Assembly (NCBI GenBank): GCA_000509105.1
Contig: BAIF02000063.1
Coordinates: 1 to 49,999 of the forward strand
From: Clostridiales bacterium VE202-21
GTDB lineage: Bacteria > Bacillota > Clostridia > Lachnospirales > Lachnospiraceae
Length of the DNA stretch: 49,999 bases
Reading direction: 5' to 3'
Below are positions 27,862 through 35,834 of the stretch, piece after piece; within the stretch, counting starts at the first letter, position 1, and each line of letters begins with the position of its first letter. Below the pieces are notes generated by a model. That model did no database searches. It saw nothing but the letters and a program-made list of their open reading frames with translations, and was not told the DNA's origin. A program made the position numbers and the translations under genes.

Positions 27862-30579
27862 ATGAAAATTACAGAGTTTCGATGTGAACACAGGACTCAT
27901 CCAATGGGGATTGATACCAGGAGGCCTGAGTTTTCCTGGATATATGAGAGTAAAGTGCCGGATACCAGACAAGTACAGTACCGGCTGCAGGTTTTTGACA
28001 AAGGACGGAAATTATGGGATACAGGCGCGCTGGAAAGCGGGCAGTCGTTTGGAATAAAGTATGCAGGCCGGAAACTGGAGTCTTTTACAAGGTATGATAT
28101 AGAAGCCAATATTTGGAGTAACCATGGGGAAGCCGCCGAATACAGCGGATGGTTCGAAACGGGACTTTTATATCAAGAGGATTGGACCGCAAAGTGGGTG
28201 GTGCCCAAGCAGGTTCCGGCTTACCGTGAAAAACCTCAGGAGACCGCAGAAATATCCTATTCAAGCATTAAAATAGAAGACATTAAAATGCAGCCGGGAC
28301 AAATGATACGCATGGAATTCAAAGTAAAACCATGTCTGCGTTCCGCCAGAATCTATGCAACCGCACATGGGATTTACCGTCTTGAACTGAATGGCCGCAG
28401 GGTGGGAGATATGGAATATGCACCAGGCAATTCCTCCTATAACCGTTGTCTGGAGTATCAGACGTATGATATCACGGACGGTCTGAAGACAGGAGATAAC
28501 GCGCTGGGTATGACTATATGCCCAGGCTGGTACTGCGGGAAGGTAGGCCTGACCGGAGACAGCTGCCAGTATGGTACATTATTGGCCGGGCTGTTTCAGA
28601 TAGAGGTCTTGTATGAAAACGGACAGCGTGAACGGTTTGGTTCGGGAGAGACATGCTGTTCCGAGACGGGACCGGTAAAATATGCCGATCTTTTTGTTGG
28701 GGAATGTTATGACGCGCGGGATGAGAAAAAAAATTTCAGCCTGCCGGGATACCGGTCGAGGGAATTAAGGCCGGTTCGTACAGCAGATTATGGGTATGAG
28801 AACCTGTGTGCGCAGGCAGGGGAACCGGTACGTGTATGTGAGACACTGAGGCCAGCGCGCATCTATCAGTCTCCCAGGGGTGAAACAATACTCGATACGG
28901 GGCAGGTTCTATGCGGCAGGGTAAAAATGAAAGTATGCGGGAAGCGTGGCACAAAAGTTGTCCTGGAGCATACCGAGACGGTGGATCAACATGGAAATTT
29001 TGTGCGCAATATCATCGGAGAATTCGTACTGCAGACGGATACCTACATTCTCCATGGAGAAGGCCCGGAAATATTCGAACCCAGCTTTACCTATCACGGT
29101 TTCCGTTATGTCAGAATCAGCGGGTATCCGGGAGAGCCAAAACCAGAGGATTTTGAAATACAGGTAATATATACGGATATGGAAATGACAGGTGGATTTT
29201 GCTGCTCTGACGAGCGTCTAAATCAATTACAGCACAACATCCTGTGGAGCCAAAAAAGTAATATGGTATCCGTCCCCACCGATTGCCCCCAGCGGGAGAA
29301 AGCAGGTTTTACAGGAGATGCGCAGATATTTATACCGACAGCATGCAGAAATATGGATGTACTGGAGTTCTTTATGCGCTGGCTGAAGCTCATGCGGGAA
29401 GAGCAGCTGGAGGATGGCCAGATCCCCATTATTGTTCCTTATCTGCCTGCATATCATCCTAATAGTACAACTCCGTATCAGACCCATACATCTGCGGGAT
29501 GGGGGGATGCAGCCGTGATCGTGCCGTGGCGGCTGTATCAGGCATACGGACAAAAGAGCATTTTGGAAGAAAACTATGCAATGATGGAAAAATGGATCGA
29601 ATATATTCGATATACGGCAGAACACGAATATCCGGAAAGCACAGACAGCACCGGAGGAAATAAAAAAAGGGAAGAGTGGGAAAAGTATCTGTGGAATACG
29701 AATTTTCACTTTGGAGACTGGCTGACGCCGAGTGTAAGCATAGACCAACAGACCGGAGATGTCGATATGCTGAGAAGCGCCTATCGCACGATGGATATTG
29801 TTCCCACCTGCTTTTACGCCTATTCTACAGAGTTGATGGCGCAAATTGCGCAAGTCCTAGGAAAATATGACGATGTGCAATACTATAAGCAATTAAATGA
29901 GAATGTAAGAAATGCATTTATCCGTGCATTTACTGACGGGAAAGGGATGATAAAGACCAAATTACAGGGGATTTATGTTTTAGCGCTTCAGTTTCATCTG
30001 ATACCAGAAGAATATAGGAAGCATACATCCGCAATGTTAGTCAGACTGATCGAGGAGAATGATGGCAGGCTTGACACTGGATTTCTCTCAATTCCGTTTT
30101 TACTGGATGTGCTGGTGGAAGCAGGATATACAAAGACCGCATTCGACATTCTCTTTCAGGATGAATGCCCGTCCTGGCTTTATGAAGTGAAGATGGGAGC
30201 TACTACTGTGTGGGAGATGTGGCAGGCGGTTAAGCCGGATGGAGGAGTAACCTGCGCTTCTTATAATCATTATGCTTTTGGCTGTGCAGGAGACTGGATG
30301 TACAGGAAAATTGGCGGAATTCATGCAGCCTGCGAAGGCTACAGGGAGATTGTGGTAAAGCCTCTTATAGATCCCCGTATTACATATGCATGGAGCAGGC
30401 ATCGAAGCCCCTATGGAAATATCGAAGTTTATTGGGAAGTAAAGAATAGACAGATATATATGGAGACAGAGATTCCTTGTGGGACAGCGGCAAAGGTATA
30501 CATACCGCACAGGAATGGGACTTATAAGGAAAAGCAGGTAAAATCGGGGCATTATATATTTCAGGAGCCATTCGTCTGA
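27862..30579 (+). CDS. Alpha-L-rhamnosidase, GH78
   Basis: Inverting alpha-L-rhamnosidase of glycoside hydrolase family 78, 905 residues, no signal peptide, so it acts on imported rhamnosides. N-terminal beta domains (start MKITEFRCEHRTHPMGIDTRRPEFSW, about 1-330) precede a concanavalin-like domain and an (alpha/alpha)6 barrel (about 430-790). The key motif DCPQREKAGFTGDAQ near residue 474 holds the catalytic acid region. GATTVWEMW near 783 holds the catalytic base glutamate. A C-terminal beta domain closes it. Together with the GH38 gene it suggests a glycan or plant glycoside with both mannose and rhamnose. Starts 21 bp after the amidohydrolase. Confidence 0.93.
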   Translation: MKITEFRCEHRTHPMGIDTRRPEFSWIYESKVPDTRQVQYRLQVFDKGRKLWDTGALESGQSFGIKYAGRKLESFTRYDIEANIWSNHGEAAEYSGWFETGLLYQEDWTAKWVVPKQVPAYREKPQETAEISYSSIKIEDIKMQPGQMIRMEFKVKPCLRSARIYATAHGIYRLELNGRRVGDMEYAPGNSSYNRCLEYQTYDITDGLKTGDNALGMTICPGWYCGKVGLTGDSCQYGTLLAGLFQIEVLYENGQRERFGSGETCCSETGPVKYADLFVGECYDARDEKKNFSLPGYRSRELRPVRTADYGYENLCAQAGEPVRVCETLRPARIYQSPRGETILDTGQVLCGRVKMKVCGKRGTKVVLEHTETVDQHGNFVRNIIGEFVLQTDTYILHGEGPEIFEPSFTYHGFRYVRISGYPGEPKPEDFEIQVIYTDMEMTGGFCCSDERLNQLQHNILWSQKSNMVSVPTDCPQREKAGFTGDAQIFIPTACRNMDVLEFFMRWLKLMREEQLEDGQIPIIVPYLPAYHPNSTTPYQTHTSAGWGDAAVIVPWRLYQAYGQKSILEENYAMMEKWIEYIRYTAEHEYPESTDSTGGNKKREEWEKYLWNTNFHFGDWLTPSVSIDQQTGDVDMLRSAYRTMDIVPTCFYAYSTELMAQIAQVLGKYDDVQYYKQLNENVRNAFIRAFTDGKGMIKTKLQGIYVLALQFHLIPEEYRKHTSAMLVRLIEENDGRLDTGFLSIPFLLDVLVEAGYTKTAFDILFQDECPSWLYEVKMGATTVWEMWQAVKPDGGVTCASYNHYAFGCAGDWMYRKIGGIHAACEGYREIVVKPLIDPRITYAWSRHRSPYGNIEVYWEVKNRQIYMETEIPCGTAAKVYIPHRNGTYKEKQVKSGHYIFQEPFV

Positions 30580-30609
30580 GCGGAATAGATGAAAAAGGAG
30601 AAAGAGGAA

Positions 30610-31764
30610 ATGAAGACAGAAAACAACAGATTGAGAGCTGTGACAGCAGGCGTGATGATTTGCTTTTTCCTTTTTGGGTATTGCGATTCTGTCAGAGGGG
30701 CAACGCTGACGGATGTTACGAGCGCTTTTAAAGTCAGCTATGGTGTCGGCGGCGCTTTGATGGTGGTTCACTACATAGGATATTGCGCTTCTTCTCTCTT
30801 TTTTGGGAGTATGACAGGTAAAATCCACAGGAGGACAGCTCTTATTGTTTCAAATGTTAACATTGCAGCAGGAATTTTCATTTATACCTGCGCCCCTAAT
30901 ATATACATATTTTTAATCGGCATCCTGTTGATCGGCTTTTCATTGGGGCTTTATGAGTATGCAGGAAATACGGCGGTTGCGGACATATATCCAGAAGAAA
31001 AAAGAGGAAAATATACCAATTTGGTGGCTGGGATGCACGGTATCGGCGCAATCATAGGACCTGCGGCATTTGGGGTGATCTTAAGGAAGGGCGGAGATTA
31101 TAAGACCGCATTTATGATCATACTGCCAGTTATTTTGGCGGCGGTTCTTTTGTTTCTCAATACGGGTTACCCAAAACAGACCTATCTTAATGACAGCCCA
31201 TTAAGAATCAAGGATATTCTGGGGGCTATGCTTATTAAAAAAGCAGGAAAATATTATGCATTGGCAACTCTGTATATTGCGACTGAAGCCGGTATCATCA
31301 CCTGGATAACTGCATTCTTTGTAGATGAGAAGGGACAGGCGCTGAAACAGGCGGCGCTGTGGCTGAGCTTGTTCTTTGTTTTTCTGACTGCAGGCCGGTT
31401 TATCGGGAGTATGTATGTTGACAGATTCGGCATTAGAAGAGTATTAATCGTGCATTTTGCTTTGTCTGCCTTGTGTATTATTCTGGGTGTTACATTACCG
31501 GGGGAAGCAGCAGTGCTTCTGCCATTATCTGGACTTTTCCTGTCGGTAATTTTTCCGACGCTGGGGGCGGGGATCTCGGTCGAGTGTCATGAGAACACAG
31601 CGGTCACAATGGGAGCTTTCTTTGCATTTGCTGCGCTTGGCGGCGCAGGGGGCAGCTGGGCAATTGGGCTTTTCAGCCAGATTTTGGGGACGAGGGCAGG
31701 TATAGGCTCAACTGCGGTAATCTGCCTTGCGGCACTGCTCATTGTCCACAAGACTGTCCGTTAA
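30610..31764 (+). CDS. MFS transporter
   Basis: A 384-residue major facilitator superfamily protein with about twelve hydrophobic segments. The first helix holds VMICFFLFGYCDSVRGATLTD, a start resembling FucP/NagP-like sugar-proton symporters, and the conserved loop 2-3 motif is seen as GSMTGKIHRRTALI. The reading frame begins at 30589, but the ATG at 30610 has GGAG and GAGG sites at suitable spacing and is preferred. It is last in the glycan operon. It may import the monosaccharide product or export a by-product; direction and substrate are unknown. Confidence 0.85.
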   Translation: MKTENNRLRAVTAGVMICFFLFGYCDSVRGATLTDVTSAFKVSYGVGGALMVVHYIGYCASSLFFGSMTGKIHRRTALIVSNVNIAAGIFIYTCAPNIYIFLIGILLIGFSLGLYEYAGNTAVADIYPEEKRGKYTNLVAGMHGIGAIIGPAAFGVILRKGGDYKTAFMIILPVILAAVLLFLNTGYPKQTYLNDSPLRIKDILGAMLIKKAGKYYALATLYIATEAGIITWITAFFVDEKGQALKQAALWLSLFFVFLTAGRFIGSMYVDRFGIRRVLIVHFALSALCIILGVTLPGEAAVLLPLSGLFLSVIFPTLGAGISVECHENTAVTMGAFFAFAALGGAGGSWAIGLFSQILGTRAGIGSTAVICLAALLIVHKTVR

Positions 31765-31765
31765 T

Positions 31766-31806
31766 AAGGGCGGCCACACTTCTTGTTTCGTGTGGCCGCC
31801 CTTTTG
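31766..31806. terminator. Bidirectional terminator between MFS gene and ferredoxin
   Basis: Perfect 14-bp stem (31766-31779 with 31790-31803), loop of 10 nt, T-rich on the plus strand after the stem. It ends the glycan operon and can serve the convergent ferredoxin gene as well. Confidence 0.85.
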
Positions 31807-31838
31807 CTTTGTGATCACTTTGCGGTATATTTTTGAAA

Positions 31839-32009
31839 TTATTCTGCTACGATAGCACCTGTAGGACAGGCTGCTTCACATGCTCCACAATCTACGCAAG
31901 CATCAGCGTCGATTACGTATTTGCCGTCGCCTTCTGCGATAGCTCCTACTGGGCATTCGCCTTCGCAAGAACCACAGCTTACACATTCATCATTAATTAC
32001 GTGTGCCAT
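31839..32009 (-). CDS. 2[4Fe-4S] ferredoxin
   Basis: A 56-residue clostridial-type ferredoxin, a low-potential electron carrier for hydrogenase, pyruvate:ferredoxin oxidoreductase and related enzymes. Two cysteine clusters are complete: CVSCGSCEGECP (residues 9-20) and CVDCGACEAACP (38-49), each C-x2-C-x2-C-x3-C-P. Begins MAHVINDE after an AAGGAGG site. Alanine-rich and acidic as usual. It is a single-gene unit with its own promoter at 32072-32100. Confidence 0.95.
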   Translation of the reverse strand: MAHVINDECVSCGSCEGECPVGAIAEGDGKYVIDADACVDCGACEAACPTGAIVAE

Positions 32010-32071
32010 AGTATGTATCCTCCTTTATGATATAAATGGGCAGCCGTATCATTCTTACTGCCACTATCCCC

Positions 32072-32100
32072 ATTCTAATACAAATGGGATAAATATACAA
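32072..32100 (-). promoter_or_regulatory. Ferredoxin promoter
   Basis: On the minus strand TTGTAT (32095-32100) and TAGAAT (32072-32077) are 17 bp apart, about 60 bp ahead of the ferredoxin start. The structured RNA candidate lies upstream of it, not in the ferredoxin leader. Confidence 0.65.
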
Positions 32101-32146
32101 GCAGTTTTATGCTTTAAATCAGGTACAATTTTCAATAAGCATTTAT

Positions 32147-32258
32147 CTTGAATACGGATAGGACTTCCACCCCTATATGCGGCTGGCAAGTATCAGGTTC
32201 GTTAGGGTGGGAACCTAATCACCTTACGGGATGGAATTCATGGCTTCCAGGCATCAAG
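32147..32258 (-). ncRNA. Candidate structured RNA, family not identified
   Basis: A 112-nt stretch folds on the minus strand into a rod: closing stem 32258-32251 with 32155-32147 (one bulge), a 9-bp stem 32236-32228 with 32173-32165, a 5-bp stem 32227-32223 with 32190-32186, and an 8-bp stem 32219-32212 with 32199-32192, with a 12-nt loop and a 12-nt bulge. Several pairs are G-U on this strand and would be A-C on the other, so the RNA is probably made from the minus strand. No open frame crosses it with coding character. I could not assign it to a riboswitch class, 6S RNA or SRP RNA. The rest of the gap to 32381 is AT-rich with a T8 run and a TATAGT-like -10 ahead of the next gene. Confidence 0.5.
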
Positions 32259-32381
32259 TTTCCGGTATTTTCATAAAATTTATTAAATTTAAGAAAATAT
32301 TCCTTTTTTTTTCACAAGATTAGTGTATAGTATATAGGTAATAATCTGGGACAGCATATAAGATCTGGAGGCAGTTATTTT

Positions 32382-33584
32382 ATGAAGAGAAAATGGACAA
32401 TCATCACAACTGCGATGTTATGCATCATTTTGACCGTTTGTGCTTGCAGCAAGAAGGAGGATACTCCTACCTTTACCGGAGATACTACAGAGGAACCGCC
32501 ATATCAGGGGAACTTGAATGCGATTTCCCCGTCAGCATATGATAACGCAGATGGCCTGAAGCTTGAACCTGGCTCCTATATATCTATTATAGGAAAGGAT
32601 AACAGTTCTGCCTACTGGAAAGAGATTAAAAGAGGGGTTGAACAGGCTGCCGAGGATTTGAATAAGGCGTTGGGATACAGCGGGGATGACAAAGTAAAGG
32701 TGACCTATAATGCTCCGGGCGGAGTGGAAGACATTGACGAGCAGGTAAATATTCTGGATGAGGAACTGGCCCGGTATCCGGATGCTTTGGGGATTGCAAG
32801 CATTGATGCTGAGGCGTGTACGGTACAGTTTGACCTGGCAACGGAGAACGGGATTCCGATTATCGCGTTGGACTCGGGAAATTCCTATCAGGGGATACAG
32901 TGTACCATTAAGACGGACAACGCGGAGGCAGCAAGAACCGGCGCATATAAACTCTGTGACGAGATAGAGGATAAAGGCAGTATCCTGCTTCTGGTGCATG
33001 ATTCGAAGTCAGCTACAGGCAGGGAGCGCGAAAGCAGTTTTAAGAGTGAGATCGAAAGCGGCCATCCGGACGTCACAATTGCCGAAACGCTTTATTTGGA
33101 TAAGATGGATGATATGAAGAAGGCCATCGCAGAGGAGCAGAATAAGGCCAATAAAGAAGACAAAGAGGATAAAGAAGAGGTTAAGGAAGAAAAGGAACAA
33201 GCCAAGGAAGTCACTGCGGACAGTCTCACAGATGAGGATGTGATCCAATATTATCTGGAAAAGCATCCTGAGATCAAAGGCTGCTTTGGAACGAATGTAA
33301 CGGCTACTCAGCTGGCAGTATCCGCACTCAGCCAGGCAGAGAAAACAGAAGAAATCGTTCTTATGGGATTCGATGCAGGAAAAGAACAGCTGGATGCCCT
33401 CCGGGACGGAGAGATTAAAGGCCTGGTTGTACAGAATCCCTTCGGCATTGGATATGCATCCGTGATAGCAGCGGCACGTACGGTCCTGGAAGTGGGCAAT
33501 GAGGCAGAGGTAAATACCGGATATATCTGGGTTACGCAGGAGAACATGGAAGAGGAATCTATACAGAATATGCTGTATGAATAG
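32382..33584 (+). CDS. Orphan sugar-binding lipoprotein (Peripla_BP_4 type)
   Basis: A 400-residue substrate-binding protein of the ribose/xylose/galactose type (Peripla_BP_4). The lipoprotein signal ends in TVCAC (lipobox cysteine near 22). The body has family features: GSYISIIGKDNSSAYWKEIKRGVEQAAEDL (first strand and helix), GIPIIALDSG, and VLMGFDAGKEQLDALRDGEIKGLVVQNPFGIGY near the end. An insert of about 30 mostly Lys and Glu residues (near 245-280) breaks the second lobe and is not typical of the family. No permease or ATPase adjoins, so it may serve a transporter elsewhere or act as a sensor partner for the convergent two-component system. Start after GGAGG. Confidence 0.87.
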   Translation: MKRKWTIITTAMLCIILTVCACSKKEDTPTFTGDTTEEPPYQGNLNAISPSAYDNADGLKLEPGSYISIIGKDNSSAYWKEIKRGVEQAAEDLNKALGYSGDDKVKVTYNAPGGVEDIDEQVNILDEELARYPDALGIASIDAEACTVQFDLATENGIPIIALDSGNSYQGIQCTIKTDNAEAARTGAYKLCDEIEDKGSILLLVHDSKSATGRERESSFKSEIESGHPDVTIAETLYLDKMDDMKKAIAEEQNKANKEDKEDKEEVKEEKEQAKEVTADSLTDEDVIQYYLEKHPEIKGCFGTNVTATQLAVSALSQAEKTEEIVLMGFDAGKEQLDALRDGEIKGLVVQNPFGIGYASVIAAARTVLEVGNEAEVNTGYIWVTQENMEEESIQNMLYE

Positions 33585-33617
33585 ATTGCTTAAGAATGTA
33601 AATAGAGTATAAAAGAA

Positions 33618-33659
33618 GCAGCCGCAGATAGCAATATGCTATTTTGCAGCTGCCTTTTT
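33618..33659. terminator. Bidirectional terminator between convergent genes
   Basis: Stem 33618-33633 with 33637-33653, imperfect, followed by CTTTTT on the plus strand. It separates the binding-protein gene from the histidine kinase gene ending at 33663. Confidence 0.75.
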
Positions 33660-33662
33660 CGT

Positions 33663-35078
33663 TTATCTGCCGGAATCTGCCCGGCTGAGAGAGAAGATGA
33701 ATTCGGTTCCGACACCCTCTGTGCTTATGACGTTAATGTGTTCATCATGAGCCTGGATGGCTTCTTTAACGATTGCAAGACCGAGTCCGGTTCCTTTTTT
33801 GTCTTTGCCGCGGGAGAGATCGGATTTGTAGAAGCGCTCCCAGATCTTATTCAGTTCTTTGCGGGGGATTCCGAGGCCGGAGTCTTTGACGGATATGAAG
33901 ACCTTTTCGCTTCTGCCTGTGACTTCTACTGTTACCGTGGATTCATTCTCACTGAATTTAATGGCGTTGTCCATCAAGTTGTAAAGCACCTGCTGGATTT
34001 TACGTCTGTCCGCGTATACAAGCTGTACATCCGGAAGCAGGAGAAGTTCGATGGATATCCGCTTGTTCGTGCATGCGCCTTCAAATGAGGCAGCGGTATT
34101 TTTGATCATTTCCTGGATATCAAACTCTGTTTTATGCAGGAGAAGTTCCTTTGTATCAAATTCATTAAGAGTAAGCAGGTCCTTGGTCAGGTCGGTCAGC
34201 CGCTCTGTCTCGAACAGGATAATGCTGAGATATTTTCCATGGAGTTCAGGCGGGATGGTGCCGTCCGTCATGGCCTGTACATAGCCCTTGATCGAGGTCA
34301 GCGGGGAGCGGAAATCGTGGGATACGTTTGCCACGATTTTTTTCTGGTATTCTTCCATGTCTTTGAGCTGTGAGGACATATAGTTCAGGGACGCGGACAG
34401 ATAACCGATCTCATCGTGGGTATAGACCGGAATCTCATAGGTCAGGTTGCCTGATGCATACTGAGTCGCCGCCTCTGTGATGGTGCGCAGGGGGCGGTAT
34501 ATGAAGAAATGGAATCCCAGCAGAAGCAGGAAGGAGAGCAGAAAAATGACGGCGACAGTAATATAGATCGGGAACATCATCTGGCTGCATACTTCCTGAA
34601 TCGCAGAAACGGGTTTGTGGATAAGGATATATCCTTTGATATAGAAACCCTGTGTTACAGGCGCCATAACAGTGATCATGTCCTCATTGAAGTAACCGTG
34701 ATAATCTCCAGTGATATACTGGTTGCTCCCGATCTCCGCCGGGTCAAAATCGTCGATGGCCTCAGGCGCCTTTGTATTGTCCAGATTAGAGGAGGTGATC
34801 ATAGTTCCGTCCGACTCCACAAACCAAAGCGAAGAATTCAGGTACAGATTCATACCGTTCAGCTGCGAATGTACCGCATATGAGGTGGAGTCTCCGGTGA
34901 AGTAGGAGGGCAGGTAATCGCTGGCAACCAGATTGGCCTGCCGGTAGAGGTTCTGGGAGTCGTTCTTTTCCAGCCTGTCCAGCACGAGCTGGCTGGACAG
35001 AATTCCTACGGTGAAGAAGCTCAGGAAACCAAATATGATATAAATGACAATAAATTTTAAGTACAAAGTACTTTTCAT
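33663..35078 (-). CDS. HAMP-domain sensor histidine kinase
   Basis: A 471-residue sensor kinase, partner of the OmpR-type regulator just upstream. Layout: helix at about 6-28, extracellular sensor region to about 165, second helix about 170-195, HAMP about 195-245, HisKA with phosphoacceptor H254 in VSHDFRSPLTSIKGY, and ATPase domain with NLMDNAIKFSE, DSGLGIP and GTGLGLAIVK. The open frame extends to 35144, overlapping the regulator gene, but the ATG at 35078 has an AGGAAG site 7 bp ahead and begins MKSTLYLKFIVIY directly before the first helix, so it is preferred. Signal unknown. Confidence 0.9.
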   Translation of the reverse strand: MKSTLYLKFIVIYIIFGFLSFFTVGILSSQLVLDRLEKNDSQNLYRQANLVASDYLPSYFTGDSTSYAVHSQLNGMNLYLNSSLWFVESDGTMITSSNLDNTKAPEAIDDFDPAEIGSNQYITGDYHGYFNEDMITVMAPVTQGFYIKGYILIHKPVSAIQEVCSQMMFPIYITVAVIFLLSFLLLLGFHFFIYRPLRTITEAATQYASGNLTYEIPVYTHDEIGYLSASLNYMSSQLKDMEEYQKKIVANVSHDFRSPLTSIKGYVQAMTDGTIPPELHGKYLSIILFETERLTDLTKDLLTLNEFDTKELLLHKTEFDIQEMIKNTAASFEGACTNKRISIELLLLPDVQLVYADRRKIQQVLYNLMDNAIKFSENESTVTVEVTGRSEKVFISVKDSGLGIPRKELNKIWERFYKSDLSRGKDKKGTGLGLAIVKEAIQAHDEHINVISTEGVGTEFIFSLSRADSGR

Positions 35079-35118
35079 GCTGCACTTCCTTTTGTACCAG
35101 GTGCGCTGCGGCACTCTG

Positions 35119-35820
35119 CTATTTGACCTCAAACTTGTAACCAATGCCCCAGACGGTGCTGAGTCCCCAGGACGGATGATCCTTGATCTTTTCCCTCAGC
35201 CGTTTGATATGGACGTCGACGGTTCGGGTGTCTCCGATGTATTCATATCCCCAGATCTGGTCGAGGAGCTGTTCCCGTGTGAACACCTGGTTCGGGGACG
35301 CAGCCAGAAAATAAAGCAGCTCCAGTTCCTTGGGAGGCATCTCTACGGGATGCCCGTCGCAGACAACGGAATAGTTAGTCAGATTGATCGTAAGGCCGTC
35401 GTATTCAACGCATTTGGTCTTATCTTCCGCAGGCTCCTCGGGTTTGACGGGCTGATACCTGCGCAGGACAGCGCGGACCCGTGCGACCATTTCCTTGGAA
35501 TCAAAGGGCTTCATAATATAGTCATCGGCACCGAGCTCGAGTCCGAGTACCTTGTCAAAGACTTCGCCCTTTGCGGAAAGCATGATGATTGGAGTAGAGG
35601 ACTTGGCGCGTATCTCACGGCACACCTGATACCCGTCGATTCCCGGAAGCATCAGATCAAGGAGAATCAGGTTGGGATGATAGGTTTCATAGGCGGAGAG
35701 CGCATCCTCTCCATTATATACAATCTTTGTATCAAAGCATTCCTTTACGAGATAAAGGGAAATAAGTTCTGCGATATTTTCGTCGTCATCGACAATTAAA
35801 ATCTTTTGTTTTGCAACCAT
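35119..35820 (-). CDS. OmpR/PhoB-family response regulator
   Basis: A 233-residue two-component regulator. Receiver domain about 5-120: acidic D11-D13 cluster, phosphoacceptor D55 in LILLDLMLPGIDG, and conserved lysine in MLSAKG. Winged-helix DNA-binding domain about 140-232 with VFTREQLLDQIWGYEYIGDTRTVDVHIKRLREKI, typical of PhoB-type proteins. The kinase gene follows after 40 bp. mutS2 ends 14 bp ahead of it on the same strand, so the three may be cotranscribed. Start after a GGAGG site. The regulon is unknown. Confidence 0.94.
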   Translation of the reverse strand: MVAKQKILIVDDDENIAELISLYLVKECFDTKIVYNGEDALSAYETYHPNLILLDLMLPGIDGYQVCREIRAKSSTPIIMLSAKGEVFDKVLGLELGADDYIMKPFDSKEMVARVRAVLRRYQPVKPEEPAEDKTKCVEYDGLTINLTNYSVVCDGHPVEMPPKELELLYFLAASPNQVFTREQLLDQIWGYEYIGDTRTVDVHIKRLREKIKDHPSWGLSTVWGIGYKFEVK

Positions 35821-35834
35821 GATTAGCCTCCTTG

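Noticed and set aside
32160..32220. AGGGTGG-like stretch resembling a T-box antiterminator
   Set aside because: The ACCGCG part and specifier stem are missing, and the fold fits the minus strand better.
32147..32258. GAACCTGAT on the minus strand resembling a TPP riboswitch core
   Set aside because: The CTGAGA element and the three-way junction are absent, and the downstream gene is ferredoxin.
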